A stretch of 64,000 nt of DNA from Deinandra increscens subsp. villosa (taxonomy: Eukaryota; Streptophyta; Magnoliopsida; Asterales; Asteraceae), in NCBI GenBank assembly GCA_039602395.1, contig JBCNJP010000019.1, positions 8,634,997 to 8,698,996 of the forward strand, given 5' to 3'. The number at the start of each line of letters is the position of its first letter. Within the stretch, counting starts at the first letter, position 1. Positions 10,635 to 21,150 of the stretch are shown here, piece by piece. The notes below the pieces were generated by a model. It made no database searches. It was not told where the DNA came from and saw nothing but the letters and a program-made list of their open reading frames with translations. The translations under genes were made by a program, and so were the position numbers.

Positions 10635-11892
10635 ATATTTGGTCGCTTTACTTAAACCTACTAATGGTTTTTAATCCATGGTTGTTAGATACTTGGACGA
10701 AGATAAAAACAACTTAATTAAGTGTAGGTGTATGAATCAATGGTTTTTAATGCTTGCCATTTTTCCCGCAACACATGTGACTTTGGATTGTACCCTATTT
10801 AATTTCCGTTTCATAAAAGAGGATTTCTTTCATCAATTCATAGCGACTGAGGTTGGCAGATGTTTGTTCTTTTGATTCTTTTGCCATTTTTTATTTTGGC
10901 ATTGCCAATTAAACTTTGAATTTCCTTTTAGTCCAACTATGGATAACTATAATTGGATACATAAAGTCGAGTTCTATATTTGTCCCTAGTTCATATTTTT
11001 TTTTTTGAAGTACTTTATTTTTGTTAAAAAATCTGAACCGTAATCAATTATTTGACACTTCAAGTCAACTCGAAAATCTCCTATAAGCGAAAACGCCGAC
11101 AACTGGGTAGTGGGTACCCCCCCCCCCACCCCCCCACCCCACCCCACGCAAAAGTCGATGCTTGAACCGACAACATCTTACATCTTTTAAAAGAAGTCAC
11201 CGGACTACTACTATATAAACTAGAAGTCCCGTGGTTTGTCCCTAGTTCACTGTTACGCCTGAACCAAATTTTATGGAAGTAATCATAATTATTGGAGCGT
11301 CCATATAACTTTCATAGATGTTAAAGTAGAAAAGTAGTTAAATTTGAATTCACACACATGACCTCGACTATAATGCAATACTTAAGTTATGATTATCACT
11401 ACCCAACTCTAAACAATATATAGTCTAGCTAGCTAATCACCGTGAAGTAATCTTTCAATAGAAAATATTGGTGATTTATCTTCACCACTTATCATCATCT
11501 TTCTAATCTTACATCAGTTCACACCGCCTTTTAAGACTTTACCGGATAGTCATATATATGACTTTTCTAAACTTTAATTTTAAGTTTTTAAAACTTTAAA
11601 AAAATGTAAAGTTAACATTTGAAAAGTCAATTGACCTTTTTTACATAAGATATCAACGAGGTATTTTGAAGGACTTGACATACTTTAAGGTCTTGAGTTT
11701 AAAACCGCGTGTCATTAAAATTATTCACCGGCCCGGATACATACATGAATTTTTTCGGAACTTTTTTCGGAAATAACAGGTTTCATTTCCTTTGAAATTG
11801 AAGATTAATATACAAAGAGATGTGCCGCTAAGCCCAAACATACAGTTGAAAATAATAGACGATATTAATTTGAAGTTAAGTTAGGTGGTTAA
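10635..11892. other. Intergenic DNA with a poly-C tract
   Basis: No gene is seen. A C-rich low-complexity tract at about 11117-11147 corresponds to a G-run of different length at about 52866-52886 in C3. Homopolymer calls here are unreliable. Confidence 0.6.
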
Positions 11893-11901
11893 TTAATAAA
11901 A

Positions 11902-12273
11902 GGGTTATTGGATTTTATTAATCAAAGTTATTACCAATTGGCCAATATTAATCCCAATTTCAAAATTGCCCTACATTAATCCCAATTATTAAGGTGTTGG
12001 ATTTTATTGGACCCTCTTTACATTTTTCTTCACTCTGTTAGGGATTTTACTCAAAAAATTCCTTTCGGGGTCCAATGATTATTAAGGTGTTGGATTTCAA
12101 TGGACCCTCTTTACATTTTCCTTAACTCCGTTAGGGATTTTAGTCAAAAAATTTTCTTCGGGGTCCAATGAAATCCAACACCTTAATAATTGGGATTAAT
12201 GTGGGTCAATTTTGAAATTGGAATTAATATTGGCCAATTGGTAATAACTTGGATTAATAAAATCCAATAAACC
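11902..12273. mobile_element. Mutator-type foldback MITE, present in one copy only
   Basis: A 9-bp duplication TTAATAAAA flanks it exactly (11893-11901 and 12274-12282), the Mutator-superfamily target size. Long terminal inverted repeats begin GGGTTATTGGATTTTATTAA and extend about 100 bp. Inside is a roughly 90-bp direct tandem repeat starting AAGGTGTTGGATTT. The C3 copy (near 52140) has a single TTAATAAAA and no element. It sits 33 bp past the stop codon of the OVATE gene, so it lies in that gene's 3' UTR or terminator region. Confidence 0.9.
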
Positions 12274-12306
12274 TTAATAAAATATACAAGAACTGTATAT
12301 ATTTAG

Positions 12307-12999
12307 TCAATTACCATTACAAGATGAAATAGGAGAAGAACAATCGGAAGAAGCAGAAGTTAAAGAAGCTCCAGAACGATCAACACACGAAACACCACCG
12401 TCACCACCACCACCGCCGCCACCACCACCACCACCGGAAGAAATCCCAGCCAGCAAATCAAAGAAAGCTCCAACAATAATCTCATGGTTATCCTTCTCAT
12501 TCATCCTCAAATACCACCCCAACAACTCCTCCAAACAATCCCAATCTTTCAAACAATGACTCTCCATCATCTCCTCCATCGACTCCTTAAACTCACCGTA
12601 AGGATTCCCCGTCTCCACCACCACCGCCACGCACTCTTTATACGGCAAACCACCACCATCTTCACCACCACCACCACCACCACCACCATTCTCCGAAGAC
12701 GTGGAACCACTGCCTTGGGTTTCAAGTATCGAACTAGTGGAATCCGGTTGAAAAAACAATCGTTCGGAGCGGGCGCCCCGAACGATGGTTTCGACCGCCG
12801 AGGAGTCGGAGTCGTCGGTCGAAACGCTGGGCGATTCGGATGAGTCGGTGAAGAGGGAGCCGAGGGTGGTCATGAGCTCGAGAGTATCTTTGTCTTTGTG
12901 ATGGGTGGCTCGAAAAGATAGGGTTTTGGGATGGTGGTTGCAGGAGGAGGGCCATAGCCATATTTGTTTGTGTAAGAAGAAAGAAGGGATGAGACTCAT
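12307..12999 (-). CDS. OVATE family protein (OFP13/15/16-like transcriptional repressor)
   Basis: A single-exon ORF of 230 residues, as usual for OFP genes. The OVATE (DUF623) domain lies at about residues 121-187: KECVAVVVETGNPYGEFKES, then the MEEMMESH, LEELLGWYLRMN and HEIIVGAFFDLL blocks. OFPs are plant nuclear repressors that bind TALE homeodomain and TRM proteins and shape organs and secondary walls. Upstream, residues 38-72 are acidic and Ser-rich. Gly runs flank the domain (about 105-117 and 189-200), and a Ser/Cys tail follows. The ATG at 12999 is the first in-frame start and gives the usual OFP N-terminus with HHPKTLSFR. The second copy at 51417-52115 is 232 residues and differs in the C-terminal Gly run and in S-A-S versus S-G-S. 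A Mutator-type MITE lies just past the stop in this copy only. Confidence 0.93.
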   Translation of the reverse strand: MSLIPSFFLHKQIWLWPSSCNHHPKTLSFRATHHKDKDTLELMTTLGSLFTDSSESPSVSTDDSDSSAVETIVRGARSERLFFQPDSTSSILETQGSGSTSSENGGGGGGGGEDGGGLPYKECVAVVVETGNPYGEFKESMEEMMESHCLKDWDCLEELLGWYLRMNEKDNHEIIVGAFFDLLAGISSGGGGGGGGGGGDGGVSCVDRSGASLTSASSDCSSPISSCNGN

Positions 13000-13459
13000 G
13001 TTGCTCCTAATTTGGTCAAGTGAATAAGTGAAGGAGTGTTTAATTATGAATTGAATTGAAGTGTGTAAGTGTGTGAGTGTTGTTGTGGTTTGGTGGCATT
13101 AATGGCGATCAGAGATAGATGAAAAGAGAGGGGTGGAATGGAAAGCGGGGTGGTAGGGACTTTCTTATGTGTAATTAATATATACTAGCTATTGGTATGG
13201 GAAATTATATGTTTGATTAATGCCTTTTGTACTTCATTTCCTACCCTTTTTTTTTACTTTACTTTTAAAAAACATTGTTTTTCTAATATAAGATTTTAAT
13301 CATCTCCCCGATCTTACATGGTTTAGGTCAATTCGAAAATCTTCTTGATTGTTAGGCGTCAAGGCTCGATCTGTCGATGGAAAATTTTGTTCCTCATACC
13401 ACTAATATTATCCGTTTTGCTCACAAGAATTTGCTTTTGGTTCATCCACAGTCAAAACG

Positions 13460-13896
13460 CTTAAAACACATTGATAATTTGAGGTAGAGCATTCCTTATA
13501 GATCAGGAATTTCTCTTGTCCATGTCCAATGTGAGATTAACCAAAGTATTACGGAGATGAGTTTAACGGCTACCATTAAGCCCAAGATTTTTTTTCTATT
13601 TAATATATTGTTATTTTAATGAACAATTAAATTAAGATAACACAAGATCCATAATAGTTTGTTAATTAGGCTTAAAACGCGTTGGTGATATTTGAAACAT
13701 AACATTTCTTATAGATCAGGAATTTCTCTTGTCCATATCCAACGTGAGATTTACCAGTATTGGAGACGAACTCTTCTAGATGAAGTTCGCGGCTACCATT
13801 AAGCCTGAAGATTTTTTTTCATTTAATATAATGTTATTATAATGAACAATTAAATTAAGATAACACAAGATCCCGTAATAGTTAGTCAATTAGGTT
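13460..13896. repeat. Tandem duplication, two units of about 211 bp
   Basis: Two direct copies (from 13460 and from 13671) share TTATAGATCAGGAATTTCTC, GGCTACCATTAAGCC and AATTAAATTAAGATAACAC in the same order. Both units are also in C3 (50520-50956), so the duplication predates the split of the two copies. Origin unknown. Confidence 0.75.
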
Positions 13897-13970
13897 TATG
13901 CATAGAATGATGTATATTCATTATTTTATTCTCTTATAAATTCTTTTACATTTATTTATAGATCTACAAT

Positions 13971-14692
13971 CAGGGGCGGATCTAGGTAGTGTCCACCAGG
14001 TTCCCGGGAACCCAGTGACTTTCGGATTTTTAGTGTAAATATATATATATAATACTAGTAGTGAATCCATATATAAATTGAGAGTGAATCCTATTAACAA
14101 AGTGTCTTCTAGCTCAATTGGTTCGCGCGACTCATTTTAATTAGCAGGTCCCTTGTTCGATCCCCTGCTTCATCTGTTTTTTTGTTTCGTTAATTAAATA
14201 TATACGCTTTGAATGAATATATAATATGGGAGTGAAAACAAGTAACAAAAACTCATTTAGCCCAACTGGTTCAACCCGCGCATTCAAACTACGAGGTCCT
14301 TGGTTCAATACTTGCCACCGTCCATTTTGTTGTTTTTTTTTAGTTTTTTTTTATTTTTTTAAAACAGATTAAAACTCATTAACTAGTGTTTTTTTACTAT
14401 CCCCCCTCAGTCTCTTCGTGCATACTAAGAGCAAGTCCTTGGTATAGTAATGCAACGATTTTAAATGATAAAAATCGTAGGCAACAACTATAGGTACGTG
14501 TTTTTCTAATGTTCAATGACAATGTTTTCCTTAATTATTGTAACGTATACTCGTATTGTTATTGTGTTATCAACCTTAACCGACCCGACCCGACCCGAAC
14601 CGATCAAACCAATTTTTTGATATTTAGTTGTTAAAATCCCGACCATAAAAAATTAGTGAACCCAGTGAAATAAAATCCTGGATCCGCCCCTG
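13971..14692. mobile_element. Non-autonomous hAT element with two tRNA-like modules
   Basis: Ends CAGGGGCGGATCTAGG and CAGGGGCGGATCCAGG (reverse of the right end), with a perfect 8-bp duplication TCTACAAT (13963-13970 and 14693-14700). No transposase is seen. Two internal modules look like tRNA-type pol III promoters: A-box-like TAGCTCAATTGGT (14110-14122) with B-box-like TGTTCGATCCCC (about 14154-14165), and TTAGCCCAACTGGT (about 14257-14270) with TGGTTCAATAC (about 14301-14311). The 722-bp copy in C3 (49724-50445) has the same TSD, so this insertion predates the split. Confidence 0.9.
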
Positions 14693-15189
14693 TCTACAAT
14701 AGCTTAGTAACGAGATTAACCTCTTTTAATACCTCTTTTAATGGGTACAAAATCTCTTGGCTACTCTTCGTCAAACCTCCAAGGGTGCCGCCTCTCTGTT
14801 TCTTAATATGGCCGGAAGTGTAAAGCCATTTGATGTTAACTTTCGATCATCAGTAGTCTTCTAGACCCGTATAAAGTATAGACCCATCAAAAACAGATTA
14901 CTAATGCCAATTTCCTTCCATAATTTACTAAACTCCCCCATTTATGAATTACCGACGCCTAACCGTTTCCATTGTCATCAATTTCCATGCCAATTACTAA
15001 GAAAATTGTTTTCTTAAGGACAAGAAAATACCATGTAACAATAGTTTACGAATAAATAAAGTTATGGTTTATTTCTTTTCACTATTTAGCTGAAAAGACA
15101 TATGTTTGAACCCAAAACTCTTGTATTCAAATCCGATGAGTTAGATCAAAAGTTATTCTTCACCAACACTAAAATTTGAGTTGAATCGA

Positions 15190-15605
15190 TGTTAGGAGCT
15201 GGAATCAATCAGACAAGCACACATAACAACAAATAAAAGCTTAATAGGGTGGAAGTATGTGTACCTGAAAGTGAGCGGGAAGTCGGATCGTGCGCAACTT
15301 AAGCCATTTTAGTAAACGAAACAACACAACGATGTAAATACGAACTAAATATTTCATATATCAACCAAACAGAGGTTACAAAAGACTCAGAGCTCTAATA
15401 CATAAAACACCTTAAGAAACACACACTTAAGACGCTCTGTTTCATAATTATAACACAAACCTATTATTTATAGAAACCCACGATCATCCGAACTGGTCAC
15501 TGTCCGAACTGACAGTTCGGTTGTCAGTTCGTCCAGGTTCGGGTGGGTTCGGCTAGGCAGGTTTGAATTTTGTCTGTCTTTTGATTTCTTCAGTCTGATC
15601 CAACA
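15190..15605. mobile_element. Probable solo LTR
   Basis: It starts TGTTAGGAGCTGG and ends TGATCCAACA, giving TG..CA ends with a short TGTTRGGA inverted repeat. On the minus strand it has a TATA-like TATAAATAATAGG, expected inside an LTR. No matching 5-bp TSD and no internal region were found, so it may be a recombined or old solo LTR. Neighbouring DNA up to about 15935 may be another LTR relic. The C3 copy is 48811-49226. Confidence 0.5.
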
Positions 15606-16519
15606 TCTTGCCATTTTCATGTATCAACAATACCGATCGGATAAGATGAAGTATAGAGCGATAGGTTAAAATATCTTAGAGAGAGAAAGTACCTTAGGTG
15701 TTTGTATTTATTGTTTTGGAGATTTAAGGTTTTTTTACCTGACCGCGTGATGTCGAGTGCATGACACCCAGGCGCGTGACCTTTCTAGAAGAGGTCATGC
15801 TTCTTTCATACTGATTGACTGAATGAACATCTTCAATCAACACATGTCACGTGTCATAACCGCTTTTTGATCCTCACATTGGAGCGGATCTTCTAGATCC
15901 GTTTATGACCCATATACAATTCATATATGGCCCATTTATATGGGCATTTAAAAAGAATTCAGACTACGCGTGTGACTCCTTTGGTCTTACAAAAACTGCT
16001 TATATCAGCTTTGCTTTTAACTTGTGGGGAGCAATTTTCTCATTAAATTTCATTTATGGTGATTTGTTGTGCCCTCCCTGTCTTGCCAAAATTCTCTCTA
16101 TTTATTGCACTGCGTGAAGCATTGAGTGCATTCTTTGATAAAGAATACAAATTTTGGTATTCAAAATTTTTCATTAAATACTTAATTCTGATATACAATG
16201 TTAGACATTAATATAGCAAGTTCAAATACCACCCCACGTGTAGGTATAACATACAAGATAAATATCGTAAGATATCTTCCTACGGCTAACACAACTAAAA
16301 CAGTGAGTTATTTATGATGTAATTTACTATTTATATTTTGGAAAATTGACCCTTATTAATTTTAGTTATCAATTATTGACCGATAATAATCTCAGTTATG
16401 AGTTTTCATCACAATAACCCCAGTTATTAACATATTCGCCTACATTGATCCGCCGTTATGTAGACACTAACGACATTAGATTTTAACTGACTAGACATCC
16501 ACATAGGATCTTAGGTGTC

Positions 16520-16740
16520 ATGACGGTGTGGTGGAGACAAATCAGCATTTGATTGGGGAGTGCTCATTCTCGGAAAGATTATATTACTTGATTGGTCGAT
16601 GGCATGACATAACACTCCCGATTTCTAAAAAAACCGAGTTACCTGATTGATTCTTTTGGTTTATTGGTGTTTTCCTCTTATAGTTTCTTGCTAAAGGTGG
16701 GTTTTTTTCTGGTTCTAATAAATTTTCCGTTCTAAAAAAG
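16520..16740 (+). pseudogene. LINE (L1-type) ORF2 C-terminus and 3' end relic
   Basis: An in-frame stretch ETNQHLIGECSFSERLYYLI, then GRWHDITLP, matches the reverse-transcriptase-associated zinc-binding region of plant L1 elements (pattern E-T-N-x-H-L..C.F). Downstream, GGTTCTAATAAATTTTCCGTTCTAAAAAAG looks like the usual LINE 3' tail. It is 5'-truncated and broken by stops. The C3 copy is 47676-47897 (-). Confidence 0.55.
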
Positions 16741-17339
16741 AAAACATGATTGATTCTTAATCTTTATGGTCTTCTAAAACTGAAACCAGTGATTGATTCC
16801 ATAATTTGGTGACTTGGTGGAGTTTATGGCTCGAAATATTATTTTTCAAAGTAACAAAAACAAATGATACAATTTCTGAGTCTATAGTGTCTTATCCTTA
16901 TTTGCGGTTTAGTAGTAGGAATAAAAAAAATCGTATTTTTTGGGTCAAGTGGATGATGAACCCACTGATGTATTTGTAATTTTTTTTGTTGGCCAACTAG
17001 TTTCTTGCTAGTCGGGTCTTCTTTTTATATCATCAGCTGTTATAAAAAAATAAAAATAAAAATTTATTTGTTTTTTATTCAAAACTGTGTGTTACTTAAT
17101 TCTGTATAATAGAATGAACTTAAATGTTGCACATTTTTCGTCCGACAACACCTATTAAATATAAAGCAAAAATAAATGGTAAAATTACTCAAAATGTAGC
17201 TACATTTTTGGTACTTGAAAAGGAGAATATAGCTTTTGAAAGAATGAATATTATGCTAGTTGTTTAACACATTAGATTATGTCACACAAATTAAGAGAAT
17301 ACAACTTCACTTGTTGGATCGGTTTATTACTCTTTTTTT

Positions 17340-17706
17340 TACACTATCTTTAACTTTGTTTTCTTTTTTGTTTTTTTAATGTTAGAAAGAAATTCATAAT
17401 AAATAAAAAAGACCTTGGTCGGGCTTTTACTCCTTTTTTATACAACGACATATTTGGATCACTGACGAACACATTACACCACCCACCCAATCATCTCCAA
17501 TCCTCATTAGGAGGAAACTCATCATAGAAAAGAAAACTAACTGGCCCAACATTTAACCCCCATTTAATTATTTTATTATTTAACCCAATCATCTCCAATC
17601 CTCATTAGGAGGAAACTCTTTTTTTTATCTTTACTTTCTATCTTTAACTTTGTTCTTCTGTTTTTTAAATGTTAGAAAGAAATTCATAATAAATAAAAAA
17701 GACCTT
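17340..17706. repeat. Nested direct repeats X-Y-Y-X, with a SINE-body-like piece
   Basis: X (about 17346-17415 and 17641-17706) shares TGTTAGAAAGAAATTCATAA and AAAAAAGACCTT. Y (about 17488-17521 and 17583-17618) shares CAATCATCTCCAATCCTCAT. The piece at 17458-17530 resembles the body of the SINE at 56517-56770 (GATCACTGACG.., CACCCAATCATCTCCA). The same arrangement is present in C3 near 46711-47080. Confidence 0.5.
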
Positions 17707-17939
17707 AGATTTTTACGGGGATGGCAGGTTCAAATAATAATATTTTTTTTACCAATGACCTGTGTAATACGTGATTAATATTTGTACATTATTTTTAACT
17801 ATAATTTATTTTAAATGAAAATGGTTGTGTAAACAATAAATATATTTAATATTTTAAACACATTTATTTATATTTTCTATATAATAATTCAATTTATAAA
17901 ATAAATGTAAAAAGTGATAATATTGTGAAACTGAAATCA

Positions 17940-18480
17940 GGGGAAAGATCTATAGAAAACCAATAATTATCCAGAAAACCAAAAAACCAACCTTTTTTTC
18001 TCTATAACTTCTTCATATATTAATATTTTTTAAAAATAATTTCACCAAAAATTCTATAATTTTATTAGCTTTATTTATGGGAAAAAAAATTTAAAAAATA
18101 AAAAGTTTAGTGATTTTTTATTATTGCATCATGCAATAGTACCAATAGTATTGCATAATGCATTATAATTAAAACTACTTAAAAACAAGAGACTTAACTT
18201 AAATATGAATGTGGTTTATGCGAATAATGTAAAAAACAAAGAATTGACATTCATAAACCAATTTTATATTATTGTTGCATAGTGCAATATTAATTTCAAG
18301 CTAAAATTCGAATTTTATTTTATTTTTAAAAAAAACTCGAAAACGTTTTTAAAGTTTTTTCTTTTTCCAATATTCTTAAAATCATGAAAGAAACATATAA
18401 AAAAAGTTTTAAAAAAAATAATTTTTTTCCTTGGTTTTTTGGTTTTTTATAAAATATTGGTTTTCTATAGAACCCAACCC
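17940..18480. mobile_element. Mutator-type inverted-repeat element with palindromic core
   Basis: A 10-bp direct repeat ACTGAAATCA (17930-17939 and 18481-18490) flanks it; a 9-10 bp duplication points to the Mutator superfamily. The inverted ends share TTCTATAGAAAACCAATA-type sequence with GGG termini. The arms are homologous to the larger elements at 39746-40401 and 42612-43305 (TATAACTT.TTCATA..TTAATATTTTT). The core has several palindromes such as ATTGCATCATGCAAT. No ORF. The copy in C3 is 45936-46476. Confidence 0.7.
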
Positions 18481-19539
18481 ACTGAAATCATTGGCAATAA
18501 TATTAATAGAGTACGATAAAAAAAATCAGTGTTTGTAGAGAATATATATGTCACCTAATTAAAGTTTTTTTTCAACTATACGGAACTAAAATCTGTATTT
18601 GTAAAATTGGGAAACAGCCGGTATTAGCTGGGCCGGCCCAGATCCAATCCCAGTTTGAATCTTTGGATTTGTACGTTTTGACTGATATTTTTTTTTTCAC
18701 ATTATTAAATATTAATTTCAAATTGAAACGAAATAAAGAGAAACTATTAAGAAAAATAAATACTAATGTGTTCCTCAATGCTTCATTTTCATGGTAGCAA
18801 AATGTTTTCTTAAGATCCGAACATTCTATTGCGACATGCTTTTATATCATTTCTATATCAAAATTATTCAAATTCTATTGAATGTTCGCTCACTTCTCAA
18901 AGATTTTCAAAACGACAAAACTCACCCAAGATTAAAATGATGTTGTATTTATTAAAAGAGTAAATTACTATCTGTGTCCCTGGGTTTGGTCTCTTTTGCC
19001 ACCTGAGTACGATTTTCAAATTTTTAACATATCCTTCTCTAACGTTTGCATTTTGTTGCCATCTGAGTCCCTAAGACTAACGGGGTTAGATTTTTCTGTT
19101 AAGTGGAAGGGTATTTCAGTAATTTTACAGATAAGGGACTGTTTTATAAATTATAAAAATGAGGGACAAATTAATAAAATACTTATTAATAAAAAACCCT
19201 TCGCCCCTATCCCCCATCGTTCCGGCGACTTCACCAACACGATCCCTACGATCGTTGCCGGCGATCTGCTCCATCGTTCGATTCGTTCACGATGACCTCC
19301 TCCCACCTCGCCCCTATCCCCATCGTCATCATCTTCGTAATCTCCCCTCACGACCGAATTTATTGATAGCGACCTTCGCCCACCCGATCATAATCCCCAC
19401 ACAATAATAATTCCTGAAAAACTGTTAATTCTTCGTCTCTATATAAACCCACCTCATATTTCCTCACAAATAATCTCCGCCTCCCAAAGTTTCCTCACCA
19501 CCACAATCCAGTTTTGATCAAATTCGTAGCTCAACTCAC

Positions 19540-20800
19540 ACGACATCCTCCGCCGATTTTGATTTCGACCACCTCGATGTCGGCCTGCTTCGATTGCCCC
19601 AAATCCTTTGGTGTTGACTCATTGCTCTGTTTTCTCTTCTTACAACATAAAAATGATAAAATTAGTAAAATTAACATCAAACCCAGTACGGATCCGATCA
19701 CAATTCCGACTAGGGCTGTTCGAAAAGCCCGTGGCTCGTGGCTCGCTCGAAGCTCGCTCGTAAAATAGCTCGAAAATGGCTCGCTCGAAAATGGCTCGGT
19801 TATAAACGAGCCGAGCCGGCTCGGCTCGGTTTGTTAACGAGCCGAGCCGAGCCTGAGGTCGGCTCGGCTCGTGGCTCGCTCGTTAAGTGGCTCGTTAGCT
19901 CGCTCGCTTGGCTCGTGTATATATATATATATATATTATATTAAAATTATATTATGTATATATTTAATACATATAATTAAGCTCGTGTGCATATATATAT
20001 ATATATTATACTGGCAATGTATACATTTAATACATATATTATAGATTAAAATTAAAAAATTAAAAGTGAGTCAACGGAACTCAAACAAGTATAGATATAT
20101 ATTAGGAATTTAGAATTTCATTCAGAATTTCTCTATCACTCAAACTAAACCCTAGCGGCTCTTACAAAATCCAAATCCTAGCCTCGCAGCTTTAACGTTT
20201 ACCTCAAAGAATTTCTGATTAAGATTTCTGATGAAGTGATGGTGTAGTAGTGAACTAGTACTTATTATTATTAGAACTTGGTTACTCGTTTCACATTTTG
20301 AACTTGGTTATGTATGGCAGTATGAAAGATGTTTTATATTTTGTCTCGTTTAAAATTTGCATTACGTGTGTGTTTTAAAGGTTATTTACTTCTATTTATG
20401 GCCATTTTTTATATCAATATGTATATATTTTTTTTGAAAAACGAGCTTGCTCGGCGAGCTACGAGCTGGCTCGAGCTTTTTACGAGCCGAGCTCGAGTTC
20501 AGTTTTTGAGCTCGTTAAAAAAATTCGAGCCGAGCCGAGCTGGCTCGTTTAGTTTCGAGCCCGAGCTCGAGCTCAACCTGGCTCGGCTCGGCTCGGCTCG
20601 TTTACAGCCCTAATTCCGACAATCGCGCCGTCGGAGAGCTTATTCAATGGCTTTGAACCCGACCCGGGTTGTGACCCGTTACACGCTCCAATCGGTTTCC
20701 CATAGTGAGTTTCCAGAAAATGCAGAATCCGGGAAACCCGAGAATTTCGCCGGTTAGTTGATTGTTCGAGACGTTGAAAAGGGCGATGTTGGTTCGGGTC
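19540..20800 (-). pseudogene. Captured LRR receptor-like kinase fragment (class III, RKL1/RLK902-like)
   Basis: Read on the minus strand, the piece at about 20800-20621 encodes a last-LRR motif (NIALFNVSNNQLTGEI) and the FPDSAFSGNS-type and post-LRR Pro/Gly/Ser linker in shifting frames. After the nested MITE (20612-19711) it continues as a hydrophobic helix VLGLMLILLILSFLCC with a basic stop-transfer KKRKQ (about 19700-19620), then a juxtamembrane piece. This is the LRR end, transmembrane and juxtamembrane order of LRR-III kinases. The kinase domain is absent and at least two frameshifts are needed, so it is a dead fragment carried by the Mutator-like element. Confidence 0.65.
19711..20612. 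mobile_element. hAT-type MITE rich in GAGCC/GAGCT repeats, nested in the Pack-MULE
   Basis: TAGGGCTGT inverted ends with a perfect 8-bp duplication ATTCCGAC (19703-19710 and 20613-20620). Both subterminal regions are dense in GGCTCG/GAGCCGAGCC motifs, and (TA)n tracts lie in the middle. The insertion splits the captured receptor-kinase fragment. The C3 contig begins one base inside the end of its copy of this element (43806). Confidence 0.88.
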
Positions 20801-20823
20801 AGATCCAGAATTGAACCCGTTAA

Positions 20824-20995
20824 CTTATATGAGAAATCGCCATTGTTGCCAACAAAGAAAGGTGAAGAAGCAGGTTTTGAGAAATTCCATGGAACTTCTT
20901 TAACTGGAGCAGTGTTCAATTTATTAACCACAATTATGGGTGCTGGATTATGGTTGTGCCTGCAACACCATAAAAGTTTTGGGGCTTATACCTAG
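20824..20995 (+). pseudogene. Captured AVT6-like vacuolar amino-acid transporter fragment
   Basis: The plus strand encodes KSPLLPTKKGEEAGFEKFHG followed by a TGAVFNLLTTIMGAG segment. This is the start of AVT6-type AAAP transporters: an N-terminal SPLLPTK motif, then the first helix with a GAVFNL..TTI.GAG signature. The expected following residues (IM..PAT, then VLGLIP) continue only after frameshifts. Only the first helix is present. Its strand is opposite to the receptor-kinase piece, so the two were captured separately. Confidence 0.65.
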
Positions 20996-21039
20996 GATTG
21001 CTTTGATTATCTCCGACGATGGGTTATGATTGTATAGAG

Positions 21040-21150
21040 AGGGTGGGCGACGGTTTGTTCCGATGATGGCAATGAAGGGGCGGTGGTGGTCTCTTGCCTG
21101 TCTGGTTTTTGCTTAATATATTTGCTGTTCCAAAAAAAAAATTATGTTAA
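21040..21150 (+). mobile_element. LINE-like 3' tail
   Basis: CTGGTTTTTGCTTAATATAT followed by TTGCTGTTCC and a poly-A run resembles the 3' end of the L1-type elements at 16700-16740 and 60955-61020. No coding part is recognised. It lies inside the Pack-MULE. Confidence 0.35.

Noticed and set aside
14100..14320. Genuine tRNA genes
   Set aside because: A and B boxes are present, but I could not form a full cloverleaf with acceptor stem and anticodon arm; they are better called tRNA-like modules inside the hAT element.
19711..20612. Ser/Arg/Leu-rich short ORFs in the GAGCC repeats
   Set aside because: They are frame readings of the MITE's GGCTCG repeats without start context or family features.
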